Assembly (NCBI GenBank): GCA_965197665.1
Contig: CBDANO010000005.1
Coordinates: 310,001 to 374,000, forward strand
Direction: 5' to 3'
Source of the DNA: CBDANO01 sp965197665
Lineage (GTDB): Bacteria > Chloroflexota > Dehalococcoidia > Lucifugimonadales > UBA3495
Length of the DNA stretch: 64,000 bases
Shown: positions 17,816 to 25,759 of the stretch, one piece after another
How the letters are laid out: the number at the start of each line of letters is the position of its first letter
Numbering within the stretch: the first letter of the stretch is position 1
Notes under the pieces: model-generated
Told to the model about the DNA's origin: nothing
The model's database searches: none
The model's input: the letters and a program-made list of their open reading frames with translations, nothing else
Position numbers and translations under genes: made by a program

Positions 17816-18943
17816 CTATACCTTGACCGGGCGTTGCCCGATGTCGGCGGCCCGTTCGATGTACCAGTCGTCCATTTGCATCCGACCGCCGGTACCGCCT
17901 CTCCGGGCCATGATTATTTCCGATAGGATGCTGACGGCCAGCTCCTCCGGCGTCAACGCGCCAATATCCAGGCCGATAGGAGAGTGTACCTGTTTGAGAC
18001 GATCAACCGGCGTGCCCTGGCGCGTCAAGCGCTGGTAGATCATCAAAGTCTTCCGGCGGCTTCCCAGCAGACCGATGTAACGGGCTTTGGTGGCTAGGGC
18101 CGACTCCAAGGCCATGTCGTCAAAGCGGTGCCCCCGGGTCGCCACGACAACGTAGCTATTGACGTTCAACGGCAAGTGGTTCGACCACTGGTCGTAAGGG
18201 GCGACCACGATCCGCTCAGCGTAAGGAAATCGCTCCCGGTTGGCGAATTCGGGGCGGTCGTCAACGACGTACACCCGATACCCCAGGGTATTGGCTAAGT
18301 CGGCCGTCGTCTTGCCCACGTGTCCTCCGCCCACCATTACCAGCGTCGGCGGCGTGGTAAACCCTTCGATAAACACCTCGGTGCCGTCGCTCGCCGTCAA
18401 GGACTCTACGCCGCCCACGTCAGTCACCCTCGCAGCAATTTCGATAGCTTGAGAGTCCAACTCGGGGTTGCCCAAGGAGCCAACTACCGTACCATCCATT
18501 CGTTGCAGAAGCTTGGCCCCCAAATGAGACGCGCCCGGGGGAGCATTCACTACGGTGGCCAGGCTAACCGGCCCTCCACCTTCATAGGCGTCAACGATCT
18601 CCGAGGCCAACGGTAGGAAGTCGGCGGGTTCCCGCACCGGCTCCAAGTAGAAGTACATGGTACCGCCGCAGACGAGGCCGTCTCGGGCGGCCACGTCCTC
18701 ATTCAAGAAATAGTCCTTGAACTCCGGCCCGGCGCCCCGGCGCAGGATCTCCTTGGCCGCGAACCAAATATCCCCTTCGACGCAACCCCCGCCCAAGGTA
18801 CCGACGCCGGTGCCGTCCTGGCGTACCAGCAGCATGGCGCCCGCCTTCTGCGGAGTTGATCCCTTCGTACGGACCACTGTAGCTAGGACGCAGGGTTGCC
18901 CGTCCTTTAATTCATCAACGGCGCCCTGAATAGCGTCTTTCAT
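17816..18943 (-). CDS. XdhC/CoxI family molybdenum cofactor maturation protein
   Basis: This 375-residue XdhC-family protein helps load sulfurated molybdenum cofactor into xanthine-dehydrogenase-type hydroxylases. The N-terminal XdhC_CoxI domain has CVLATVVRTKGSTPQKAGAML and GTLGGGCVEGDIW. The C-terminal Rossmann domain has LVMVGGGHVGKTTADLA, VYVVDDRPEFANRERFP, and VVVATRGHRFDDMALE. The end carries GLLGSRRKTLMI and SPIGLDIGALTPEELAVSI, typical of the family. It is directly upstream of the MocA-like gene (35-base gap), and the two look like one transcription unit. Confidence 0.93.
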   Translation of the reverse strand: MKDAIQGAVDELKDGQPCVLATVVRTKGSTPQKAGAMLLVRQDGTGVGTLGGGCVEGDIWFAAKEILRRGAGPEFKDYFLNEDVAARDGLVCGGTMYFYLEPVREPADFLPLASEIVDAYEGGGPVSLATVVNAPPGASHLGAKLLQRMDGTVVGSLGNPELDSQAIEIAARVTDVGGVESLTASDGTEVFIEGFTTPPTLVMVGGGHVGKTTADLANTLGYRVYVVDDRPEFANRERFPYAERIVVAPYDQWSNHLPLNVNSYVVVATRGHRFDDMALESALATKARYIGLLGSRRKTLMIYQRLTRQGTPVDRLKQVHSPIGLDIGALTPEELAVSILSEIIMARRGGTGGRMQMDDWYIERAADIGQRPVKV

Positions 18944-19206
18944 GCTATATACCCATGGGTCTAGCCGTCCCTTGGTCTAGGCGGGCAGGCTAGCCGTCCA
19001 ATCAAATTCCGATTTGATATGACCCCCTTAGGTTATCAAAAATAGCTCACCCTAAGCAATCAAACCCGCGAGAATTCTACCGTTCAGTCTTGGCAAGAAA
19101 TGGGAGGACCGCCACTTTATTGTCTTTCCTCAGAAAATGCCATTTTCATCGTTCGCAGCGCCGGCCGTGTTGACACCGGAACCGGCGGCTCGGAGAATAT
19201 GAATAA
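18944..19206. other. Intergenic region between divergent genes
   Basis: These 263 bases separate the minus-strand XdhC-family gene from the plus-strand HicB-like gene. GC drops markedly here and in the following locus. No RNA gene or repeat is apparent. It must contain promoters for both directions, but none is clear enough to place. Confidence 0.4.
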
Positions 19207-19764
19207 TTGAAAGGTAGGAAAACGGTAAGCAAAATGCAGTATGTTATTGGCGGTGTCCAGAGGGAATTACACGCAAAGACGATAAGACGAGTTGCCGCCC
19301 AAAGCGTGCCTGATGCAATAGATGGCAGGCATAAGTATTACGTTAACATTGAAGGCCGTCACTACCCTGTTAAGCAGTTGTTTGAGTTGGCGACGGGCCT
19401 ACATCGGACTGAGTTCATTACTCAGCAGGCAAACCTGAATCTGACGAGACTTGGATTCACCGTAGAGGAATTCCAACGCCCTTCGGGTCCAGAAACGCAA
19501 GCCGGCAATAAGAATGCGCCATCGAATAATGCTGGACTGGGAACAGGACAACCTGTGAGTTTCGCCGTTTCCCTAGAACCCGACGAGAATGGATACATCC
19601 TAGCAAGCTGTTCTCAGTTGCCCGGATGCCACTCCCAGGGAAAATCGAAGCAAGAGGCCTTCAAGAATATCGAAGAAGCTATTCGCGGCTACGTGGCAAG
19701 TATGAAACGCCACGGGGAAGCGATTCCCAGAGTTGATTGGGACTTAGTCGTGATCCGGGTTTAG
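19207..19764 (+). CDS. hicB: HicB-family antitoxin fused to an N-terminal ScoMcrA-head-like domain
   Basis: This 185-residue protein (176 if the ATG at 19234 is used instead of TTG) has two modules. Residues about 10-85 resemble the small N-terminal head domain found on ScoMcrA-type restriction endonucleases: a KYYVNIEGRHYPVKQLFELA segment, then TGLHRTEF and LNLTRLGF. Residues about 115-175 are a HicB antitoxin fold (SFAVSLEPDENGYILASC, LPGCHSQGKSKQEAFKNI, EEAIRGYVASMKRHG). The HicB half is well supported; the N-terminal match is from memory of the motif and less sure. The stop TAG overlaps the GTG of a HicA-like gene, the standard tight HicBA coupling. The locus is AT-richer than its flanks, suggesting acquisition. 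Confidence 0.78.
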   Translation: MKGRKTVSKMQYVIGGVQRELHAKTIRRVAAQSVPDAIDGRHKYYVNIEGRHYPVKQLFELATGLHRTEFITQQANLNLTRLGFTVEEFQRPSGPETQAGNKNAPSNNAGLGTGQPVSFAVSLEPDENGYILASCSQLPGCHSQGKSKQEAFKNIEEAIRGYVASMKRHGEAIPRVDWDLVVIRV

Positions 19765-19985
19765 TGGCTCGCCTACCCGTTATCTCGGGATCCCAGTTTG
19801 TCCGCGCAGTGGAGAAAATTGGATATCGCTGGGACCACACCTAGGGAAGCCACATGATATTGGTGCATCCGGATAGGCGCCGCTTATCGGTCCCCAATCA
19901 TCGGGAGCTGGGAAGAGGGCTATTGAGGGCCCTCATACGAGACGCCGGCCTAACTCGAAAGGAGTTTATTCAGCTTCTCGCTTAA
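19764..19985 (+). pseudogene. hicA: hicA toxin pseudogene with in-frame stop at codon 27
   Basis: A 73-codon frame begins with GTG overlapping the hicB stop (TAGTG). It reads as a normal HicA mRNA interferase: LPVISGSQFVRAVEKIGY, then the GSHMILVHP segment with the catalytic histidine, SVPNHRELGRGLLRALI and GLTRKEFIQLLA. A TAG at 19842-19844 interrupts it just before the GSH motif. The catalytic histidine lies after the stop, so the short 26-residue product cannot be active. Re-initiation at the ATG of GSHMIL would lose the histidine. Either the toxin is dead by a point mutation or the base is an assembly error. The frame is otherwise intact, so the lesion is recent. Confidence 0.85.
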
Positions 19986-20164
19986 CCCTCCTCGCCTTGT
20001 GCCGCCTATCTAGATTCCTATGCCTTGCTTCGCGCTCGAATTCACACTCGCCGAGAATGGCAAGGTCGTCACACGGCCGATGCAATCGGGCATTGCATCG
20101 CGCCATGCCATCCTCCGGTAACATATATTATGAGCCAATTATAACTATGTATATTCGATAAGGA

Positions 20165-20917
20165 ATGGGGTACAATGTAAGCTGTATGGCTACCGTGGTG
20201 ATGACTTCGGTTGACGCGGACAACGCCCAACGGTACATACAAATCATGGAATCCCTGGGAGTGGAGGTGCGCCTCCTAGTCCCAGGGGACGCTGGGGCGA
20301 GGCCGACGGAGGTGTTGATGGAGGGCGCGGGGGGCCTTCTACTTACCGGCGGGCCTGACCTTGATCCTCCCCTTTACGGCGACACGCCGGACCCAACAGC
20401 CGGGCTGTCCCTTTGCCGTCCCTTGGATGACTTGGAATTGCGCGCCCTTGGTTGGGCCCTGGAACGGGACATGCCGGTGCTGGCTATCTGCCGGGGCATT
20501 CAAGTCCTGAACGTGGCCTTAGGCGGCAAGCTGATCCAAGACTTGCCGGGGCACCGGGCCGAAAAGCGGGATGGAGAACTGGTTTCCCAACGACACCAGA
20601 TCTACTTGTCCCCCGGGTCCAAGACGGCTGCAATCATCGGCAGCGCCGGTCTCTTCAGGGTCAACAGCAGGCACCATCAGGGAGTCAGCGAAGCTCAGCG
20701 GTCGCCAAGACTAATGTCGACAGCCTACAGTGTGGAGGACGGGTTAATCGAAGGGTTGGAAAGCCCGGAGCATAGCTGGGTAATCGGGCTGCAATGCCAC
20801 CCGGAGCGCCAAGACGAAGTGCCGCGGGCCTTCGCCAACATATTTGCCGGTTTCGGCGAGCGCGCCGCAGGTTACGCGGAGGTCCATCAGGAGATCGGGG
20901 CGCCGCCGGCGGCCTGA
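20165..20917 (+). CDS. Class I glutamine amidotransferase-like hydrolase (peptidase C26 family)
   Basis: This 250-residue protein of the gamma-glutamyl-gamma-aminobutyrate hydrolase-like (PuuD/C26) family hydrolyses gamma-glutamyl amide bonds. The nucleophile Cys109 sits in AICRGIQVLNVALGG. His212 and Glu214 in LQCHPERQ complete the triad. LLLTGGPDLDPPLYG is a further family signature. The longest frame starts at ATG 20165, but the family homology begins at ATG 20186 (MATVVMTSVDA). A TACAAT at 20171-20176 lies between the two, so transcription could start almost at the second ATG, giving a leaderless message; this is inference. No polyamine or folate genes are adjacent, so the substrate is open. 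Confidence 0.86.
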   Translation: MGYNVSCMATVVMTSVDADNAQRYIQIMESLGVEVRLLVPGDAGARPTEVLMEGAGGLLLTGGPDLDPPLYGDTPDPTAGLSLCRPLDDLELRALGWALERDMPVLAICRGIQVLNVALGGKLIQDLPGHRAEKRDGELVSQRHQIYLSPGSKTAAIIGSAGLFRVNSRHHQGVSEAQRSPRLMSTAYSVEDGLIEGLESPEHSWVIGLQCHPERQDEVPRAFANIFAGFGERAAGYAEVHQEIGAPPAA

Positions 20918-21110
20918 CTCCCTCGTCCCGTCCGCGAGCTAAGCCGCATCGGACGGAGCAAATCGAGCGGAGGCGCCCAGGCCGGCGCCGGCAACCCGGC
21001 GCATTTCCACCCCGCCCCAGGCGGTCCGGTCGCATAGACTTCCCCATTGAATTCCCGCTGCTGGAACAGCGGCGAAGATGAACAAGCCACTCTCGAAGGA
21101 GCAGTGATCC

Positions 21111-23630
21111 ATGGTAACAACCACTCCTACCCCGTCAGCCGAGGAAGGCCGGCCGGTTCCTATCGAAGAGGAGATGCGCTCATCTTACCTCAGCTATGCG
21201 ATGAGCGTTATTGTGTCCCGGGCCCTGCCCGACGTTCGCGACGGATTGAAGCCGGTGCAACGGCGCATTCTCTACACCATGCAAGACATGGGGCTGCGCT
21301 CCAACAGCGCCTTCAAGAAGAGCGCCCGCATCGTGGGGGACGTGATGGGTAAATTCCATCCCCACGGAGACAGCGCTATCTACGACGCACTGGTGCGCAT
21401 GGCGCAACCCTTCTCCATGCGCTACCCCCTCATCACCGGCCAAGGGAACTACGGCAGCGTCGACGGCGACCCGCCCGCGGCTATGCGGTACACCGAGGCG
21501 CGGTTGGCCCCCATCGCCGAGGAGCTGCTGGCTGACATCGACCTCGATACCGTGGACTTCGCCGCCAACTTCGATGACTCGCTGGAAGAGCCGGTGGTAT
21601 TGCCGGCCCGATTGCCGAACATGCTGATCAACGGCGCATCAGGCATCGCCGTGGGGATGGCCACGAACATACCTCCCCATAACCTGGTGGAGGTCTGCGA
21701 CGCTATTTGCTACTTGGTCGATCATCCCGACTGCGCCATAGACCAGCTGACCAAATTCGTGACCGGCCCGGACTTTCCCACCGGAGGCAAAATCCGGGGC
21801 AAGTCCGGAATCATCGACACATACAACACCGGCCGGGGCCGCGTGGTGATGGAAGCCACCACGGAGATAGAGGAGACCAAAAGCGGCAAAGAGCAAATAA
21901 TCATTACGGAATTGCCCTTTCAGGTGAACAAAGCCAGTTTGGTGGAGAAAATCGCTCAACTGGTGAGAGACAAGCGAGTCGGCAGCGTTTCCGACATACG
22001 AGACGAGTCCGACCGCCAAGGAATGCGAGTTGTAGTTGAATTGCGCCGCGACGCACAAGCGGAAGTGGTGTTGAACAATCTGTACAAACACACTGCCCTC
22101 CGCAGCTCGTTCAACAGCATCGTTCTGGCCCTCGTGGACGGCCAGCCTCAGGTATTGAACCTGAAACGGTCCCTCGAGCTGTTCATCCGGCACCGGCAGG
22201 AAGTAATCCGCCGGCGCTCCGAATTTTTGCTCAAGCGGGCAAAAGACCGGGACCACGTGGTCGAGGGTCTATTGCTGGCGCTGAGCAGAATGGACGAGGT
22301 AATCGCAATCATCCGCGGGTCCCAAGACGTTGAGACCGCCCGCGCCAATCTGATGGAACGCTTGGACCTTAGCCGGATCCAGGCCCAGGCCATCCTGGAC
22401 ATGCAGCTAAGGCGTTTGGCGGCCTTGGAGCGGGAGAAGCTGGAGAAAGAGCATGAGGACCTGCTGAAGACCATAGCCGATCTCGAAGGCCTGCTGGCCG
22501 ACCCGGCCAAGGTGCTGGCGGGGATAAAATCCGAGACGCGGATGCTAAAAAAGACCTACGGCGATGCTCGCCGCACCGTCATCTACGACGAAGAAGTGGA
22601 AGACCAGACCGAAGAGGACTTCATTCCACATCAGGACGTGGTTGTTACTCTCAGCCAGCGGGGCTACATCAAGCGGGTCCCCTCTCACACCTACCGGACC
22701 CAGCACCGGGGCGGCAAGGGGGTCCGAGGCATGGCCACTCGAGAAGACGATGCTCTGCTCGACGTGATCGTGCTGGATACCCACGACTCTTTGTTCTTCT
22801 TCAGCAACCGGGGCCGAGTATATCCATTGAAAGTCTATAAGATCCCGGGCGACACAGCCAGGGTCACTCGCGGCACCCCCCTAGTCAACTTGCTTTCCTT
22901 ATCCAGGGGAGAGCAGGTCCAAGCAATGATTTCGATTCAAAATCCGAAAGAGGACTACTTGCTGGCGCTGGCTACCAAAATGGGTGAAGTCAAGGCCTTG
23001 AAGACCGGGGAGCTATCCAATATCCGGACCAGTGGACTGATTGTCATGGACCTGGAGCAGAATGACGAGTTGGTTAGCGTTGCCCAAGTTGGCGAAGCTA
23101 AAGACATCGTTATGGTGTCCGAGAACGGGCAAGCCATACGATTCCCCGTGGCCAATTTGACGCCCCGGTCCCGCACCGCCGGCGGCGTGCGCGGGATGCG
23201 GCTGCTAGATGGGGACCAAGTGATTGCCATGGCGCCGGTGCAGCCTAATAACCATCTGGTCATCGTTAGCAAGCAGGGGTACGGCAAGTCCACGCCCCTG
23301 TCCCGGTACCCGCGTCACGCTCGAGGCGGCCAAGGTGTCCGCACCTTCAAGGTAACACCCAAGACCGGTCCGGCGGCCGCGGCCCGGGTGGTGTCCAACG
23401 CCCAAGGCCAAGAAATCTTGGTCATCTCAGCCAAGGCACAAGTGATACGGGTCACTCTCGAGGACTTTCGGGTCACCGGAAGGGACACTCAGGGGGTTAT
23501 CATCTGGCGTGACCGGGAGCCCGACGACTACGTGGCGTCGATAGCCTGCTTCCAAGAGACGATCTACGGGCGGGACAACGACGCGCTAAACGGCCACCAC
23601 TCCACCAATGGGACCGCCGGCGCCAAGTAA
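21111..23630 (+). CDS. gyrA: DNA gyrase subunit A
   Basis: GyrA is the DNA breakage-reunion subunit of gyrase, which introduces negative supercoils. The 839-residue protein has the N-terminal winged-helix and tower domains. The catalytic tyrosine, about residue 127, is in AAMRYTEARL. The quinolone-region motif HPHGDSAIYDALVRMAQP keeps the usual serine and aspartate. The C-terminal pinwheel carries a GyrA-box (QHRGGKG), which supports gyrase rather than topoisomerase IV. The ATG follows a GAAGGAG about eight bases upstream. gyrB is not adjacent. It stands alone on the plus strand between the C26 hydrolase and the minus-strand flavin reductase. Confidence 0.98.
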   Translation: MVTTTPTPSAEEGRPVPIEEEMRSSYLSYAMSVIVSRALPDVRDGLKPVQRRILYTMQDMGLRSNSAFKKSARIVGDVMGKFHPHGDSAIYDALVRMAQPFSMRYPLITGQGNYGSVDGDPPAAMRYTEARLAPIAEELLADIDLDTVDFAANFDDSLEEPVVLPARLPNMLINGASGIAVGMATNIPPHNLVEVCDAICYLVDHPDCAIDQLTKFVTGPDFPTGGKIRGKSGIIDTYNTGRGRVVMEATTEIEETKSGKEQIIITELPFQVNKASLVEKIAQLVRDKRVGSVSDIRDESDRQGMRVVVELRRDAQAEVVLNNLYKHTALRSSFNSIVLALVDGQPQVLNLKRSLELFIRHRQEVIRRRSEFLLKRAKDRDHVVEGLLLALSRMDEVIAIIRGSQDVETARANLMERLDLSRIQAQAILDMQLRRLAALEREKLEKEHEDLLKTIADLEGLLADPAKVLAGIKSETRMLKKTYGDARRTVIYDEEVEDQTEEDFIPHQDVVVTLSQRGYIKRVPSHTYRTQHRGGKGVRGMATREDDALLDVIVLDTHDSLFFFSNRGRVYPLKVYKIPGDTARVTRGTPLVNLLSLSRGEQVQAMISIQNPKEDYLLALATKMGEVKALKTGELSNIRTSGLIVMDLEQNDELVSVAQVGEAKDIVMVSENGQAIRFPVANLTPRSRTAGGVRGMRLLDGDQVIAMAPVQPNNHLVIVSKQGYGKSTPLSRYPRHARGGQGVRTFKVTPKTGPAAAARVVSNAQGQEILVISAKAQVIRVTLEDFRVTGRDTQGVIIWRDREPDDYVASIACFQETIYGRDNDALNGHHSTNGTAGAK

Positions 23631-23756
23631 CGATAGCGGTCAACCGATCTGTGCGGCTTACGAGTTACGCGCTTACCGGGAATTTAGTATCCGGACTGGC
23701 CCGTTATCAGATGGAATTTCATAGCCAACCGCGTAAGTTCTATGGCTATCAGGCCT

Positions 23757-24242
23757 TTAGTCTTGAGCGGGGTTGTACCAGCGGCTGCGGAAGAACATTA
23801 GGGGCGGGCCGGAGTTGTTGCGGCGTATCTCCTTTACCTCGCCTAGGTAAATGGTATGGTCCCCGCAAACGTGGGCCCCAATCACTTCACATCCGAAAGA
23901 AACAATTGAATCGTCGAGAATCGGCACGCCTTCATTAGTCCTCGCGTAGCTGTAGTCCACGTCTCCCTTGCGGTCTTCTGGGCGCTTGGCAAAGTAGACG
24001 CCCAACTCCTGTTGCTCCTGCCTCAGAATGTTCACCCCAAACCGCCCGGTGCGTTCCACGAAGCCATAGGTGTTGGTCCCGTGGGCCACGCATATCAGCA
24101 CCACCGGCGGCTCCAAGCACACCGAGGTGAATGAGTTTGCTGTCATGGAATGGGGCTGTTCTTGATCGTCGATGGTGGTGACAACGGTGACTCCGGTGGC
24201 GAAATCCGCCATCGCAGACCTGAATTCGTCCTTACTGACCAA
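23757..24242 (-). CDS. Flavin reductase family protein (FMN-binding)
   Basis: This 161-residue protein has the flavin reductase-like split-barrel fold. The signatures are FRSAMADFATGVTVVTT at the start, HSMTANSFTSVCLEPPVVLICV (FMN-binding), the VNILRQEQQELGVYFAKRP segment and a late CGDHTIYLGEVKEI. Such proteins supply reduced FMN to partner monooxygenases or act as small oxidoreductases. The start is TTG at 24242, because FRSAM must be included for a normal family N-terminus; the alternative ATG at 24212 would remove it. No partner monooxygenase is adjacent, though luciferase-like genes exist elsewhere in the window. Confidence 0.9.
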   Translation of the reverse strand: MVSKDEFRSAMADFATGVTVVTTIDDQEQPHSMTANSFTSVCLEPPVVLICVAHGTNTYGFVERTGRFGVNILRQEQQELGVYFAKRPEDRKGDVDYSYARTNEGVPILDDSIVSFGCEVIGAHVCGDHTIYLGEVKEIRRNNSGPPLMFFRSRWYNPAQD

Positions 24243-24500
24243 GGCGTTTGCCGTCCTTCGAGTTTTCCAACATTATAGTCGCTTTCTAACCCGCTATCCA
24301 ACCGGGCCGGTTTTCTTGGTTTCACGGACTTGCGGCAATGATCAGCCCAGCGGCAGGTTTCTCATCCCCCGCCCGGAGCCCGAACGGGGGATGCCCCGCC
24401 CCGGTAAAAGGCGCGGTTGGGCCGGCCCGTCGAAGCCTGAGCATATGGAGGGGCCGTCGCCGCGCTGTCTGTCCTACTCCCTGCCTGAAAAACGATCGGG

Positions 24501-25502
24501 TCAACTCGACTGCCCGCCGGCGGCAGGATGGGACTTGAAACACCGGGCGACCTGATCCGCCGGGTATTGATTGGCCATGTCCGCGTCGAGCTTGACCACG
24601 CTGCCGGGAGGGACCAGCCCCGAGAATAGCTCAGGATGGGTCAGTTGGGCCAGGATCTCCAGTCCTTGAACGGTCCGGGGGCCGGGTCTACTGAAATATA
24701 CGTGGTCGATCAGGTACACTTCCCCGCTCCGGACAGCGGGAAGGCTCGCCCACCCATCTTGCGCGGCCAACCACGGTACTTCTCGGAGGCCGCGGCTCAA
24801 GTCGGAAGAGCACAGGTCTATGAACAGTTTCTCCGGCGCCCAGTCGCAGATTTCCCGCCACTGGGGCCGGGCCGCCGGGCAACCCGGAAGATACAAGTCC
24901 TGGCTACCGCCGGCGAGGTCGAGAAGGTCCGGTATCCAGTGGCCGCCGACCACCAAGGGGTTGATTCCTTCGAGAGAGAATACCCTGGGACACCGTTGGG
25001 CCGTCCGCGTCGTTTGGCTGATGAATTCCACCCAGTCGCGCAGGCGGTCCACCAAACTCCGCGCCTTTTTAGCTGCGCCGCAAGCCTGGCCCACCTCCAG
25101 AATGCTGTAAAACACGTCATCCAGTGTCTTGGGCTGCAAGACTACCAGGCGGGGCCGGTCAACTAGAGAATCAAGAGAATTGATTGAATGCTCCACTTGA
25201 TCGGCGCTGACATCGCAGAAATAGCACAGGTCTTGGGTAAGCACTACGTCCGGCGAGAGTTCCAACAGCAACTCACTGTCCAAGTCGAAGGGACTTTCTC
25301 CGGCCGCGAGCAGCCGCTGCATCTGCCGTTCCACTTGGTCGCTGGAAAGTACCGCGGCATCTACCTTGCTTCGAGAGACAACGGGCTTGGCGGCGCATTC
25401 CGGCGGAAAATCACACAGATCGGAAACACCGACCACTTGCTCGCCCAAGCCCATAGCGAACAGGATCTCCGTGCCGCTGGGCAGCAAGGAGCAAATTCTC
25501 AT
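24501..25502 (-). CDS. BtuF-like cobalamin/helical-backbone metal receptor protein lacking a signal peptide
   Basis: This 333-residue protein has the helical-backbone metal receptor fold of BtuF-like substrate-binding proteins. The start MRICSLLPSGTEILFAMGL and the LSPDVVLTQDLCYFC segment are typical of a subgroup of cobalamin-binding proteins. HWIPDLLDLAGG and a SGEVYLIDHVYFSRPGPR segment near the C-terminus are also diagnostic. No signal peptide or lipobox precedes the domain, so it appears cytoplasmic, as in other members of this subgroup. No BtuC or BtuD gene is adjacent. The ligand is therefore uncertain. It diverges from the MFS gene across a region with a 13-bp tandem repeat. Confidence 0.8.
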   Translation of the reverse strand: MRICSLLPSGTEILFAMGLGEQVVGVSDLCDFPPECAAKPVVSRSKVDAAVLSSDQVERQMQRLLAAGESPFDLDSELLLELSPDVVLTQDLCYFCDVSADQVEHSINSLDSLVDRPRLVVLQPKTLDDVFYSILEVGQACGAAKKARSLVDRLRDWVEFISQTTRTAQRCPRVFSLEGINPLVVGGHWIPDLLDLAGGSQDLYLPGCPAARPQWREICDWAPEKLFIDLCSSDLSRGLREVPWLAAQDGWASLPAVRSGEVYLIDHVYFSRPGPRTVQGLEILAQLTHPELFSGLVPPGSVVKLDADMANQYPADQVARCFKSHPAAGGQSS

Positions 25503-25651
25503 GAATCCCGTAGTCCGCGCAATTTATTGACCGGTCCCATTCGACCGGGTCCGTTTGATTCGGTCCCGCCGCAGCGATTCAGCCTAATTTGGCTACTTTT
25601 CGCCGCTGTCCCCAAGTTCAAGTCCGGCGGGTTTATTATAGACTACCTAGG

Positions 25652-25705
25652 GAAAACACGACGGGGGATAACACGACGGGATAATACAGCGGGATAACGC
25701 GGCGG
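25652..25705. repeat. Four-copy degenerate 13-bp tandem repeat in a divergent promoter region
   Basis: Copies at 25652-25664, 25667-25679, 25680-25692 and 25693-25705 fit the consensus GATAACACGACGG; they read GAAAACACGACGG, GATAACACGACGG, GATAATACAGCGG and GATAACGCGGCGG. A two-base gap separates the first from the second. The array lies between the BtuF-like gene (minus) and the MFS gene (plus), 55 bases before the latter. It could be an operator array or simple slippage; sequence alone does not decide. Confidence 0.75.
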
Positions 25706-25759
25706 GCCGCCCGCGGGATTGAACCACGGTTTCCGGCGGCCGCCTTTACGAGAATTTAT

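Noticed and set aside
25503..25650. A cobalamin riboswitch upstream of the BtuF-like gene
   Set aside because: The conserved B12-box was not seen on the minus strand, and only a minor inverted repeat is present.
25652..25705. The 13-bp repeats as a CRISPR array
   Set aside because: Units are contiguous without spacers and are far too short.
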